64,000 nucleotides of DNA, from positions 1,457,851-1,521,850 of the forward strand of contig LT009757.1 in NCBI GenBank assembly GCA_900012615.1, given 5' to 3'. Positions 25,009 through 34,186 of this stretch are shown here, one piece after another. Source of the DNA: Agrobacterium genomosp. 13 str. CFBP 6927. Its GTDB lineage: Bacteria > Pseudomonadota > Alphaproteobacteria > Rhizobiales > Rhizobiaceae. Position 1 is the stretch's first letter; every line of letters begins with the position of its first letter. The notes beneath the pieces were generated by a model that saw only the letters and a list, made by a program, of their open reading frames with translations, had not been told where the DNA came from and did not search any database. Both the position numbers and the translations under genes were made by a program.

Positions 25009-26444
25009 CCTGCAAGGCTCCAGGATTCGGGTTGTGCAGGGATTGGCGGCATCACGTCATCGGGGATCGGATTGATGAAGGGCGTTTCGGCAAGGCGGGC
25101 ACGATGGTCAGCCTTGGCGTCGGCGACAAGCGCAGGGTTGGCGATCAGCTCTATCGCCGTCGACGCCATGATCTTCGCCGCATGGGCCATGCCCTTGTGG
25201 GCGGCGGGCAGCTTGCCCTGCGCGACGAGTTGCCACGAGTGGCCGGGTGTGCCGATAGCATAGGTCGTGCCGCGCAACTGCACGGTCGGAACGACCCAGC
25301 TGACACTGCCGACATCGGTGGATCCGACCAATGTGCCATCACCGGCATAAAGCGGCACGATCTCGTCAGAGAGCGGTTCGTCAAACTTCGGCGGCAGGTG
25401 GAAGCGGGCATAGGAGGTCAGGATATCCTCCCGCGTAAACGTCGCCTGAAATGCGCGGGCGGTGTCGCGGTCCTGCGCATCGAAATGCGCAGGTCCAAGC
25501 CGTTCGAGCTGCGCATGCATGCACTGTTCCAGCGGTGCATTACCGACGAGATTGGCATCGCCGGTCAGGATTTCCTGGCGCATCGACGTTTCCGTCATCA
25601 GCGCCGCACCTTCGGCCACCTTGCGAACGCGCGCTACCAGCGCCAGAAGATCGGGCAGCGTGCGCGACCGAACGAGATAACGCACCGCCGCTTTCGCCTG
25701 CACCACGTTCGGCGCATGGCCGCCGGTATCGGTGATCGCATAGTGAATACGGGCCGTCGAGGGCATATGCTCGCGCAGATAGTTGACGCCGACATTCATC
25801 AGTTCCACCGCATCGAGCGCGCTGCGGCCGAGGTGCGGCACGGCGGCGGCATGGGCGGCGCGGCCGGTGAAATGGAAGACCATTTCGCTGCACGCAAGCG
25901 AGATCGGATTGTTGACGCCGGTAAATGCGGCAGGATGCCAGGAGATTGCGATATCGACGTCATCGAACACGCCCGCACGCACCATGAAGCCCTTGGAAGA
26001 GCCGCCTTCTTCGGCCGGGCAGCCATAATAGCGAACACGTCCCTCAATTCCCTCGGCTGCAAGGTAGTCCTTCACGGCCGCAGCCGCCAGCATGGCACCG
26101 GAACCGAGAAGATTGTGACCGCAGCCATGGCCATTGCCGCCGGAAACGAGCGGTTTCTCCTCGGCGACACCCGCCTGCTGGCTCAGCCCCGGCAATGCGT
26201 CATATTCACCGAGAATGGCGATGACCGGCCCGCCGTTGCCGGCTTCGCCCATGATCGCCGTCGGAATGCCCGCAATGCCGTGGCTTACCCGGAAACCCTC
26301 CTGCCTCAGGAGTTGCAGGTGCTCGGCAGAGGAGCGGTACTCCTCGTAATTGGTTTCCGGCATATCCCAGATACGGTCGCTAAGGTCGAAGAAGGCCGGG
26401 GATTTTTCATCAACGATGTTCCAGACGGATTGGGAGTTCTGCAT
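25005..26444 (-). CDS. M20-family amidohydrolase (AbgB/p-aminobenzoyl-glutamate hydrolase-like)
   Basis: This is a 479-residue metal-dependent amidase. Metal motifs are visible in AILGEYDALPGLSQ, GHGCGHNLLGSGAML and YGCPAEEGGSSKGFM. The lid or dimerisation domain follows (FTGRAAHAAAVPHLGRSALDAVELMN). The start MQNSQSVWNIV and length match AbgB-like proteins, which cut acyl-amino-acid amides. It is separated from the aconitase gene by a repeat element (26461-26546) but is in the same direction and is probably part of the same unit. Confidence 0.87.
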   Translation of the reverse strand: MQNSQSVWNIVDEKSPAFFDLSDRIWDMPETNYEEYRSSAEHLQLLRQEGFRVSHGIAGIPTAIMGEAGNGGPVIAILGEYDALPGLSQQAGVAEEKPLVSGGNGHGCGHNLLGSGAMLAAAAVKDYLAAEGIEGRVRYYGCPAEEGGSSKGFMVRAGVFDDVDIAISWHPAAFTGVNNPISLACSEMVFHFTGRAAHAAAVPHLGRSALDAVELMNVGVNYLREHMPSTARIHYAITDTGGHAPNVVQAKAAVRYLVRSRTLPDLLALVARVRKVAEGAALMTETSMRQEILTGDANLVGNAPLEQCMHAQLERLGPAHFDAQDRDTARAFQATFTREDILTSYARFHLPPKFDEPLSDEIVPLYAGDGTLVGSTDVGSVSWVVPTVQLRGTTYAIGTPGHSWQLVAQGKLPAAHKGMAHAAKIMASTAIELIANPALVADAKADHRARLAETPFINPIPDDVMPPIPAQPESWSLAG

Positions 26445-26460
26445 CTTGTCGGTCCTGCCA

Positions 26461-26546
26461 GAGCATTTCCAGCAAAAGCGTGAAACTGCTTTGCCGGAGA
26501 CGCGTAAAACAACGAATTAGAATTTGCGCTTCAGCGAAAGCGCAAA
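26461..26546. repeat. Dispersed palindromic intergenic element (Rhizobiales type)
   Basis: The segment starts AGCATTTCCAGCAAAAGCGT, followed by a variant of the complementary arm (GCCGGAGACGCGTAAAACAA), and resembles a short repeat I remember from many rhizobial intergenic regions. It is followed by a perfect 9-bp hairpin, TTTGCGCTT (26523-26531) and AAGCGCAAA (26538-26546), just after the aconitase stop. The hairpin could act as a terminator or 3'-end stabiliser of the upstream mRNA. Copy number cannot be judged from this window. Confidence 0.55.
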
Positions 26547-26550
26547 TGCT

Positions 26551-29202
26551 TTAGTGGGAATTTTCGGCCTGGGGCCGTGGCACAGCCCCTTCGTCCGCCG
26601 CAATCCGCGTCAGGATGGAGGGAAGAATGCCGCCTGCCCGCAATGTTGCGATTTCCAGTTCCGTTTCGATCGCCAGCCGGCAATCGAGGCTGAAAGTCGT
26701 ACCGTCGCCGGCTTCAACCGTGACGAAAAGTGTGCCGCGCGGCCGCAGGGTTTCGGGAGCCGCATCGATACCGATGTGCCGTGGCGCCTCATCCGCAAGG
26801 TTGCGCGAGGTGAGGTTCGGCGGCAGGAGGATAGGCAGAATCCCCATGCCGATGAGGTTCGAACGGTGGATACGCTCGAAGCTCGAGGCAAGCACAGCCC
26901 GTACGCCCAGCAATGCCACGCCTTTCGCCGCCCAGTCGCGGGAGGAGCCTGTGCCGTACCGTTCACCGGCGAGGATCACCGTTGAAACGCCATCGCGTTC
27001 GTATCGGGCTGCCGCTTCCATCAGCGGAACAATATCGCCGGAAGGTGCATGCCGGGTCGTGCCTGCAGGCAGGGCTTCATCGATAAGGTTGCGGAGCGTC
27101 GGGTTCGTGAAAAGGCCGCGTAGCATCGCTTCCCAGTTTCCGCGCCGGGAGGCGAAGACATTGAGATCCTGAGGGTCTTCACCACGCTCGGTCAGGTAAT
27201 GGCCTGCGGCGCCGGAAAGTGGAATCTGACCGGCAGGCGAAATGTGATCCGTCGTGATGTCGTCGCCGAGGATCAGCAGCGGCGTTGCCGCATAATTGCC
27301 GAGCCTGCTTTTTTGCGAGAAGGAGACAAATGGTGGACGGCGGACATAGGTCGAAGCCTCATCCCAGGGAAACAGCACTCCGTCCGGGGCCTGTAGCCCG
27401 GCCCAGGCCTTGTTGGCCGTAGCTTCCGTAAAGGCGGCGCTGAAATCGCCAGGCTCGGCGGTCTGAACCAGCATGGCATCGATCTCGGCGCTGGATGGCC
27501 AGAGATCATGCAGGAAGACGGCGGCGCCATCCGGCCCGTGGCCGATAGGTTCTGCCGTTATGTCCTGCTTCACGCTGCCAGCCAGCGCATAGGCCACCAC
27601 GAGCGGCGGCGAGGCAAGATAGCCCGCCTCGATCTGCGGATGAATGCGGCCGGGGAAATTGCGATTGCCGGAGAGCACAGCCGCCAGCATCGTGCCCTTC
27701 TCGGCGGCAGCTGCCGCGTCCGGTGTCAGAGCGCCCGAATTGCCAATGCAGGTGGTGCAACCAAAGCCGACAATATCGAATCCGGTGGCGGACAGATCGT
27801 CCAGCAGGCCGGTGCGCCGGAGGTACCGACCGGCGGCAGGGGAGCCGGGTGCGAGTGATGTTTTCACCCATTGAGGCGGCTTCAGCCCGAAACGGCGGGC
27901 CTTGCGGGCAACGAGCCCGGCTGCAACAAGCAGGCGCGGGTCTGTCGTGTTCGTGCAGCTGGTGATCGCCGCGATTGCGATGGCGCCATCCGGCACCTCG
28001 CCGTCACGGGCTTCGCCAAGCGCGCGGCCATAGGCCTTTTCGAGTGTGGGTCGCATCTCGGCAGGTGCGATGCGATCCTGCGGGCGGCGCGGACCGGCAA
28101 GCGAGGTCTTGATCTGTGACAGGTTGATATCGAGCGTCGATGTATAGCGCGGCGAAACCTCCGGCTCGAACCAGAGGCCTTGGCCGACGGCAAGCGCCTC
28201 GACGAGATGCAGGTTTTTACGCATCCGCCCCGTGGCGGCGAGATAATCGATCGTATGGGTATCGATCGGGAAATAACCACTCGAAGCGCCGTATTCCGGC
28301 GCCATGTTGGCAACCACGGCGCGGTCGCCAACGGAAAGCGTGGAGACGCCGGGACCGAAGAATTCGACAAACTCGCCGGAAATGCCGTGGCGGCGCAGGG
28401 CCTGCGTTACTGCCAGTGCAAGATCGGTGGCGGTTGCGCCTTCCTGAAGCTTGCCGAGGAGTCGCACGCCGACGATATCGGGAATACGCAGCATCACAGG
28501 CATGCCGAACATGACGCTTTCGGCCTCTATGCCACCCACGCCCCAACCCAGCACGCCCATACCGTTGACCATCGGCGTGTGGCTGTCGGTGCCGATCAGC
28601 GTATCAGGAACGGCCCAGTCAGCAGCACCGATCCGGCAGATCGTGGCCACGGTCGCGAGCTGTTCCATGTTGATGGTGTGCATGATGCCCGTTCCGGGCG
28701 GGTGGACACGCAGATTGTCGAAAGCGCCGGTCGCCCATTTCATCAGGCGATAACGTTCGGCATTGCGCTCGATTTCCTTTGCGACATTGATGCGCAGCGC
28801 ATCCGCCGAGCCATAGGCATCGACGGCAATGGAGTGATCAGTCGAAACGTCGATCTTCAGCCCTGGGTTCAGCCGCGCCGGGTCAATCCCGGCTTCGGCG
28901 AGTTCCGAACGCAGTGCTGCCATGTCCACCAGTGCAGGCACGCAGGTCGTGTCGTGCATCAAGAGGCGCGATGGATAAAAGGCGATCTCCGCCGTGCTGG
29001 TGCCGGTTTCGAGCCAGCCTCGAAACGCGGCGATCAGTGTCTCTGCCTCTTCCGGCGCATTGCGCAGGGCGTTTTCGATGATGATGCGCATCGCCATCGG
29101 AAAGGCTTTCAGCTGATCGCCGAAGATGCGCGGCAGATCGATGAAGCGCAGGTTCTGGCCAGCGACGTCGAGTTTGCCGGAAAGGGTATCGAGCGTGGTC
29201 AT
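26551..29202 (-). CDS. acnA: Aconitate hydratase, AcnA type
   Basis: This is an 883-residue monomeric [4Fe-4S] aconitase. The cluster ligands are visible in ITSCTNTTDP and GFGCTTCIGNSG. Substrate-site motifs include IGTDSHTPMVNGMGVLGWGVGG and, in the swivel domain, GSSRDWAAKG and SSFERIHRSNLIGMG. It has a full-length AcnA architecture and no sign of decay. It is unusual in being translationally coupled (ATGA at 29199-29202) to the ATPase gene of a peptide-type ABC importer, so it is unlikely to be the housekeeping TCA-cycle copy. It may process a citrate, aconitate or isocitrate moiety released from the imported compound. The exact substrate is inference. Confidence 0.9.
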   Translation of the reverse strand: MTTLDTLSGKLDVAGQNLRFIDLPRIFGDQLKAFPMAMRIIIENALRNAPEEAETLIAAFRGWLETGTSTAEIAFYPSRLLMHDTTCVPALVDMAALRSELAEAGIDPARLNPGLKIDVSTDHSIAVDAYGSADALRINVAKEIERNAERYRLMKWATGAFDNLRVHPPGTGIMHTINMEQLATVATICRIGAADWAVPDTLIGTDSHTPMVNGMGVLGWGVGGIEAESVMFGMPVMLRIPDIVGVRLLGKLQEGATATDLALAVTQALRRHGISGEFVEFFGPGVSTLSVGDRAVVANMAPEYGASSGYFPIDTHTIDYLAATGRMRKNLHLVEALAVGQGLWFEPEVSPRYTSTLDINLSQIKTSLAGPRRPQDRIAPAEMRPTLEKAYGRALGEARDGEVPDGAIAIAAITSCTNTTDPRLLVAAGLVARKARRFGLKPPQWVKTSLAPGSPAAGRYLRRTGLLDDLSATGFDIVGFGCTTCIGNSGALTPDAAAAAEKGTMLAAVLSGNRNFPGRIHPQIEAGYLASPPLVVAYALAGSVKQDITAEPIGHGPDGAAVFLHDLWPSSAEIDAMLVQTAEPGDFSAAFTEATANKAWAGLQAPDGVLFPWDEASTYVRRPPFVSFSQKSRLGNYAATPLLILGDDITTDHISPAGQIPLSGAAGHYLTERGEDPQDLNVFASRRGNWEAMLRGLFTNPTLRNLIDEALPAGTTRHAPSGDIVPLMEAAARYERDGVSTVILAGERYGTGSSRDWAAKGVALLGVRAVLASSFERIHRSNLIGMGILPILLPPNLTSRNLADEAPRHIGIDAAPETLRPRGTLFVTVEAGDGTTFSLDCRLAIETELEIATLRAGGILPSILTRIAADEGAVPRPQAENSH

Positions 29203-30809
29203 GCGGCAATGCCCAGCGTTGGCGTCGCAGCCAGAAGCGCCTTGGTATAGGGATGCTGCGGATGGTCCAGAACGGCATCCACACCGCCCTCTTCCACGAT
29301 CAGACCCTGCTCCATCACGACAATGCGGTCGGCGACGCGCGAAACGGCGCCAAGATCGTGCGAAATGAACATGCAGGCGAAGCCGTGGTTTTCCTGCAGG
29401 CTGCGGAAGAGGTCGAGCACCTGTTTTTGAATGGTCATGTCAAGCGCCGACACTGGCTCGTCGGCAACGACGAAGGCCGGATTGCGGATGACGGCGCGGG
29501 CAATGGCCACGCGCTGGCGCTGCCCCCCGGAAAGGGCATGGGCGTATCGTCCGCCGAAACCTGACAGGCCTACTTCGTTGAGTATCTCTGCCACACGCTC
29601 AGCCTTTTCGGCGCGGCTCATCTTCGGTCCATGCTGGAGCGGCTCGCCGACAATCTCGGCAATCGTCTGGCGCGGATCGAGCGAAGAGTACGGATCCTGG
29701 AATACCAGCTGACAGGACAGACGGAAATCGCGGGCGGTAGCCCGGTCTGCGCCGGCCATGGAGCGTCCGCGAAAATGCACGTCACCGCCCGAAAGCGGCA
29801 GAAGCCCGATCATGGCGCGACCAAGCGTCGTCTTGCCGGAGCCGGAACCACCGACGACGGCAACGACTTCACCGGGCTTGATGGCAAGCGATACGCCCTT
29901 GACCGCGAGTTTCTTTTCGGCGCTCGAGAAGATGTTCCCCGCACCCGCATAGGTCACGGCGACATTCTTCGCCTCGATCAGCGGAGCAGTGTCGGCAACC
30001 GGCTTGCGGCCATGGTCACGCTTGGGCAGCGCGTCGATCAGCGTGCGGGTATAGGTTTCCTTCGGCTTATAGAGGACCTCTTCCACCGGGCCGGATTCGA
30101 TCAGCTTGCCGCGCTGGAGAACAACAACCTTCTTCGCATATTGTGCGACGAGCCCGAGATTGTGGGTAATGAGGAGGACGGCCGTTCCGTAGGTCCGGGT
30201 CAGATCGACCATCACCTCCAGCACCTCGCGCTGGGTCAACGTGTCGAGCGCGGTCGTCGGCTCGTCGGCAATCAGCAGACGGGGGCGCAGCAGCATGACC
30301 GAGGCGAGCATGATGCGCTGGCGCATACCGCCGGAAAACTGGTGCGGGAAGGCCGCAAGACAGGATTCCGGATCGGGAATTTTCACACGGGCCAGCATTT
30401 CGGCGGCGCGTTTGCGCGCCTCCTCGACGCTCAAGGCCTCATGCAGGCGCAGTCCCTCGACAAGCTGCGCGCCGATGGTCATTGCCGGGTTCAGCGAAAC
30501 CATCGGCTCCTGGAACACCATACCGATCCTGGCGCCGCGCACCTCACGGATTTCGGCATTGTTCATGGCGAGAAGATTGCGGCCTTCGAACAGGATCTCG
30601 CCCGAAACGGGACGGATCGCCTTCGGCAGCAACTGCATTGCCGCACGCGCCGCGACCGTCTTGCCGCTGCCGCTTTCCCCGACCAGGGCGACGATCTCGC
30701 CCTTGCCGACATCGAAGGAGATATTATCGAGGATGGAGAGGTCGCCGGAGCTGCGGACACAGAGGTCGCGCACGCTGAGCAGCGGACTTGTCGTGGCGTC
30801 AGACATCAT
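29199..30809 (-). CDS. Dipeptide/oligopeptide-type ABC ATPase, DppD-DppF fusion
   Basis: This is a 536-residue protein with two complete ABC ATPase domains. The first has [41 protein letters not shown] and ITHNLGLVAQYA. The second has [28 protein letters not shown] and VVADEPVSALD. The first half resembles DppD and the second DppF. It energises the permease pair at 30806-32571. The start codon ATGATG overlaps the DppC stop, and the end overlaps the acnA start. Confidence 0.92.
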   Translation of the reverse strand: MMSDATTSPLLSVRDLCVRSSGDLSILDNISFDVGKGEIVALVGESGSGKTVAARAAMQLLPKAIRPVSGEILFEGRNLLAMNNAEIREVRGARIGMVFQEPMVSLNPAMTIGAQLVEGLRLHEALSVEEARKRAAEMLARVKIPDPESCLAAFPHQFSGGMRQRIMLASVMLLRPRLLIADEPTTALDTLTQREVLEVMVDLTRTYGTAVLLITHNLGLVAQYAKKVVVLQRGKLIESGPVEEVLYKPKETYTRTLIDALPKRDHGRKPVADTAPLIEAKNVAVTYAGAGNIFSSAEKKLAVKGVSLAIKPGEVVAVVGGSGSGKTTLGRAMIGLLPLSGGDVHFRGRSMAGADRATARDFRLSCQLVFQDPYSSLDPRQTIAEIVGEPLQHGPKMSRAEKAERVAEILNEVGLSGFGGRYAHALSGGQRQRVAIARAVIRNPAFVVADEPVSALDMTIQKQVLDLFRSLQENHGFACMFISHDLGAVSRVADRIVVMEQGLIVEEGGVDAVLDHPQHPYTKALLAATPTLGIAA

Positions 30810-31621
30810 TTCTGCTCCATTCTAGGATCGAAGCGGTCGCGCAGCGCGTCGCCCAAAAGGTTGATTCCAAGTAGCGTCATCGAGATGCAGACGCCGGGGG
30901 CAAGACCGAGCCAGGGTGCTTTCTCGATATAGGGGCGGGCAGAGGCCAGCATATTGCCCCAGGTTGGCGCCGGTGGCGGCACGCCAAGTCCGAGGAAGCT
31001 GAGGCCGCTTTCCGCCAGCACCACCCAGCCGAACATGGAGGTTGCCAGCACGACAATGGGCGCCACGCAGTTTGGCAGAACATGCCGGAACATGGTGGCG
31101 AATTCGGAATTGCCGATGACCCGCGATGCTTCGACATATTCCCGCTCGCGCGCCGAAAGCACGCTTCCACGTACAATTCTGAGCACGGAGGGCGAATAGG
31201 CGATACCGAGCGCCAGGATGATGCCGTATTTGTTCGGCCCGGCGATCACTATCAGGCCGAGCGCCAGAAGCGTGCCGGGGAAGGCGAGCACCGCATCGCT
31301 GAAAACCATCAGCACGCGGTCCACGAGGCCGCGGACATAGCCCGCCACGAGGCCGATCACCGTTCCGACGGTCACGGCGAAAACGACGGTCAGCGCCGCG
31401 ACAATCATGCTCTGGGAAGCACCGGCCATCAGTCGCGAGATCACGTCGCGGCCAAACTCGTCGGTGCCCAGCCAATGCTGGCCCGAAGGCGCCTGAAGAC
31501 GGGCGGCCAGCTTGATCGCGGCCGGGTCGTGCGGCGTCCAGACCAGCGCAAGCGCGGCCATGACGCCGATGAAGAGGAGCAGCAGCGTACCGATCGCCTG
31601 GTTCAGAGGTTGCCGTATCAT
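30806..31621 (-). CDS. Peptide-type ABC permease, DppC-like
   Basis: This is a 271-residue inner-membrane permease with an N-terminal TM, the conserved LGTDEFGRDVISRLMAGASQS block after the first periplasmic loop, and the EAA-type loop EASRVIGNSEFATMFRHVLPN. FLGLGVPPPAPTWGNML is the family hallmark. The ATG at 31621 overlaps the DppB-like stop by four bases (ATGA); the longer frame would lie inside dppB. It is part of the C45/aconitase operon. Confidence 0.9.
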   Translation of the reverse strand: MIRQPLNQAIGTLLLLFIGVMAALALVWTPHDPAAIKLAARLQAPSGQHWLGTDEFGRDVISRLMAGASQSMIVAALTVVFAVTVGTVIGLVAGYVRGLVDRVLMVFSDAVLAFPGTLLALGLIVIAGPNKYGIILALGIAYSPSVLRIVRGSVLSAREREYVEASRVIGNSEFATMFRHVLPNCVAPIVVLATSMFGWVVLAESGLSFLGLGVPPPAPTWGNMLASARPYIEKAPWLGLAPGVCISMTLLGINLLGDALRDRFDPRMEQK

Positions 31622-32571
31622 GAGGCGGCGACCCGCGGATCGAAGAAGGGATAGCAGAGATCTACGATCAGATTGACGAGCACGTAGATCAGGGCTGTAA
31701 AGAGCAGACATCCTTGCACCACCGGATAGTCGCGAGCGAAGATCGCTTCGACGAGTAGACGCCCGAGGCCGGGCAGAGTGAAAACTGTTTCGAGAACGGC
31801 GATACCGCCGAGCAGACCGCCGAGAACCAGGCCGATCATTGTCCAGGTCGGCGCAAACGCGTTGGGCAGCACATGCCGCAGCAACACCTTGCGTTCCGAA
31901 AGACCCTTGGCGCGGGCGTGCATCACGTATTCAAGGCGCAGCACCTCGATTGCACTGGCCCGCATCATACGGGTCAGCACGCCGACTTCGATCAGCATCA
32001 GTGTCGTGACAGGCAGCACGATATAGGTAAGCGCCGTCCACGGGTTCTCGGTGAAGGGCACGAAGCCCACCACCGGCAGCCAGCCGAGCTTCAGTCCGAA
32101 GACAAGCAGCAGCACCAGACCCAGCCAGAAGCTCGGGACGGACATCAGCAGCGTGGACGCGGCGACGATCGTCACGTCCAGAGTGCTGTTCTGCCGCCAT
32201 GCGGCAACAAGCCCGGCTGGAAGTGCGATCAGCGTCGCAAGTCCGACGGCAACGAGAACGATCGTCGCGCTTACCTGGAAACGGTCGAGCATCAGGCTCA
32301 ACACTGGCACACCATTGGAGATCGAGTGCCCGAGATCGCCTTCCAGCACATGACCAAGCCAATATCCGAACTGCACCGGCACCGGCTGGTCCAGCCCGAG
32401 TGCGGCGCGAAGGTGCGCAAGCTCGTCAGGCGTCGCCCCGTCGCCGAGGATAAGCTGGGCGGGATCACCGGGGATCATCCGCACCATGAAGAATACGATG
32501 ACGGCGACCAGCAGCAGGGTGGGAAGCGTCCATAACAGACGCTTCGCGATGTATTTCAGGAGAGCCTGCAT
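31618..32571 (-). CDS. Peptide-type ABC permease, DppB-like
   Basis: This is a 317-residue permease with the DppB N-terminus (KYIAKRLLWTLPTLLLVAVI), FFMVRMIPGDPA after TM1 and the coupling loop YVMHARAKGLSERKVLLRHVLPNA in pieces. It ends in VDLCYPFFDPRV. It begins three bases after the binding-protein gene and overlaps the dppC-like start. Confidence 0.92.
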   Translation of the reverse strand: MQALLKYIAKRLLWTLPTLLLVAVIVFFMVRMIPGDPAQLILGDGATPDELAHLRAALGLDQPVPVQFGYWLGHVLEGDLGHSISNGVPVLSLMLDRFQVSATIVLVAVGLATLIALPAGLVAAWRQNSTLDVTIVAASTLLMSVPSFWLGLVLLLVFGLKLGWLPVVGFVPFTENPWTALTYIVLPVTTLMLIEVGVLTRMMRASAIEVLRLEYVMHARAKGLSERKVLLRHVLPNAFAPTWTMIGLVLGGLLGGIAVLETVFTLPGLGRLLVEAIFARDYPVVQGCLLFTALIYVLVNLIVDLCYPFFDPRVAAS

Positions 32572-32574
32572 CGA

Positions 32575-34146
32575 TCAGTTTCCTGCCGTGAAGGAGACGC
32601 CCCACATGCGGGGATAACCGACAGGCCAGGTCTTGTAGCCTTCAACGTTCTTGCGCACGGCACTGACGCGGCTTCCGGCATAGATGACGGTCATGGGCAC
32701 ATCCGCACGGATCATGCCTTCCAGCTTGTCGAAGATCTTCTGCCGTTCCGCAGGATCGCTGATCCGGCTTGACTGGGCGATCAGTTCCCGGCCTTCGGCA
32801 TTGTCCCAGACCTTGTTCGGCTGCTTGTCCTTGTTGCCGCTCACCATGTCGAAGGAGAGCGAAGGATCAAGCCGGGCGGAATAGGTAAATGACATGGCGC
32901 TGTAGTTGCCCTTGCTGTAGCGGTCGAGCAGGGTCGCCCAATCGAGCGTTTCGATGTCGATTGTGATACCTGCTTCCTGCGCCATGGCCTGAACGAGCAC
33001 GGCTGCGTCGAAGAGCTGCGGATAGAACTTGGTTGTCAGCCACTTGATCGGCTGGCCTTTATAGCCTGCTTCCGCCAGCAGCGCCTTCGCCTTCGCGATA
33101 TCGCGTGCCGGAACGTCGGCCTGGGTTGCACCGAAATAGGGGCTCGGCTGCGGAATGACGGAGGAGCTCGCCTTCGACTCGCCGCTGGAAAGGGCCTCGG
33201 CAAGTTGCGGCAGGTCGAGCGAGAGCCGCAGGGCTTCGCGGATGCGGACATCCTGTAGAAGCGGATCGCGCGTCTGGAAGAGCAGCGCCGTGAGGCCCAT
33301 GCCAGGAGCCTTGTCGACGACAACCTGATCGGTAGCGGATAGTTCGGCGATATCGGACGTCAGCACGTCGCTCAGCACATCGATGTCGCCGGAATAAAGG
33401 GCAGCCTTGGCGGAGGAATCGTCCGGAATGACCATGAAGCGCACGCCGGAGACCTTCGGGGTCTTGTCGCCGACATAACCGACCCGTTCACCTTCACCCG
33501 GTGTGTAGTTGGGGTTTGCCGCGAGATCGACATACTGGCCAGTGCGCCACTCACCGAAAGTGAAAGGGCCGGTGCCGATCGGCTTGACCCATTTTCCGTC
33601 GGCAGCGAAAGAGGACTTGTGGTAGATGCCGGTGCCGCCGCAATCCGTGCGGGCAAGGGTGGGCAGGAAGAGCGCCGTCGGCTTTTCGAGGGTGAAGACG
33701 ACCGTCTCGGCATCCGGTGCGCTCACGCCGCTGACGGCGGCCACACCGCCGGCAGAGGTATCCGTCAGACAGCGCCAGGAGGTCTTGGGATCGGTGTAGC
33801 GCTGCCAGGAAGCCAGCACGTCAGCCGAAGTCAGCGGTTCGCCGTTGCTGAACTTCACGCCGCTGCGCAGCTTGAAGGTATAGGTCTTGCCATCCGGCGA
33901 AACGTCGATCGAGCTGGCGAGCAGCGGTGCCACGGAAGCGTCATCGCGATAGCCGACAAGACCTTCCAGCACATGCAGCAGCACCGCATCGCTGTTGGCG
34001 TCGCGGTTGACACCCGGATCGGTAGAGCGCACGTCCGAATTGATGCGAACGCGCAGCACGTCGTCCTTTGTATGCGCGGACGTCATCGTCATTGCCGCCA
34101 TCACCGCCGTCAGGGCCGCGCTGTATATAAAGTTGCGGTACTCCAT
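32575..34146 (-). CDS. Peptide-type ABC periplasmic binding protein (SBP family 5)
   Basis: This is a 523-residue extracellular solute-binding protein with a signal peptide (MEYRNFIYSAALTAVMAAM, cleavage near AHT-KD). Family features include the early DPGVNRDANSDAVLLHVLEGLV, FKLRSGVKFSNGEPLTSADVLASWQR in parts, and a C-terminal WGVSFT. Family-5 proteins bind peptides but also opines, glycosides, nickel chelates and other compounds, so the ligand is open. It is second in the operon after the C45 hydrolase gene. Confidence 0.9.
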   Translation of the reverse strand: MEYRNFIYSAALTAVMAAMTMTSAHTKDDVLRVRINSDVRSTDPGVNRDANSDAVLLHVLEGLVGYRDDASVAPLLASSIDVSPDGKTYTFKLRSGVKFSNGEPLTSADVLASWQRYTDPKTSWRCLTDTSAGGVAAVSGVSAPDAETVVFTLEKPTALFLPTLARTDCGGTGIYHKSSFAADGKWVKPIGTGPFTFGEWRTGQYVDLAANPNYTPGEGERVGYVGDKTPKVSGVRFMVIPDDSSAKAALYSGDIDVLSDVLTSDIAELSATDQVVVDKAPGMGLTALLFQTRDPLLQDVRIREALRLSLDLPQLAEALSSGESKASSSVIPQPSPYFGATQADVPARDIAKAKALLAEAGYKGQPIKWLTTKFYPQLFDAAVLVQAMAQEAGITIDIETLDWATLLDRYSKGNYSAMSFTYSARLDPSLSFDMVSGNKDKQPNKVWDNAEGRELIAQSSRISDPAERQKIFDKLEGMIRADVPMTVIYAGSRVSAVRKNVEGYKTWPVGYPRMWGVSFTAGN

Positions 34147-34186
34147 CGAATTCTCCCGTTTTGGGTTCCCTTGTTTAATGTTCTGA

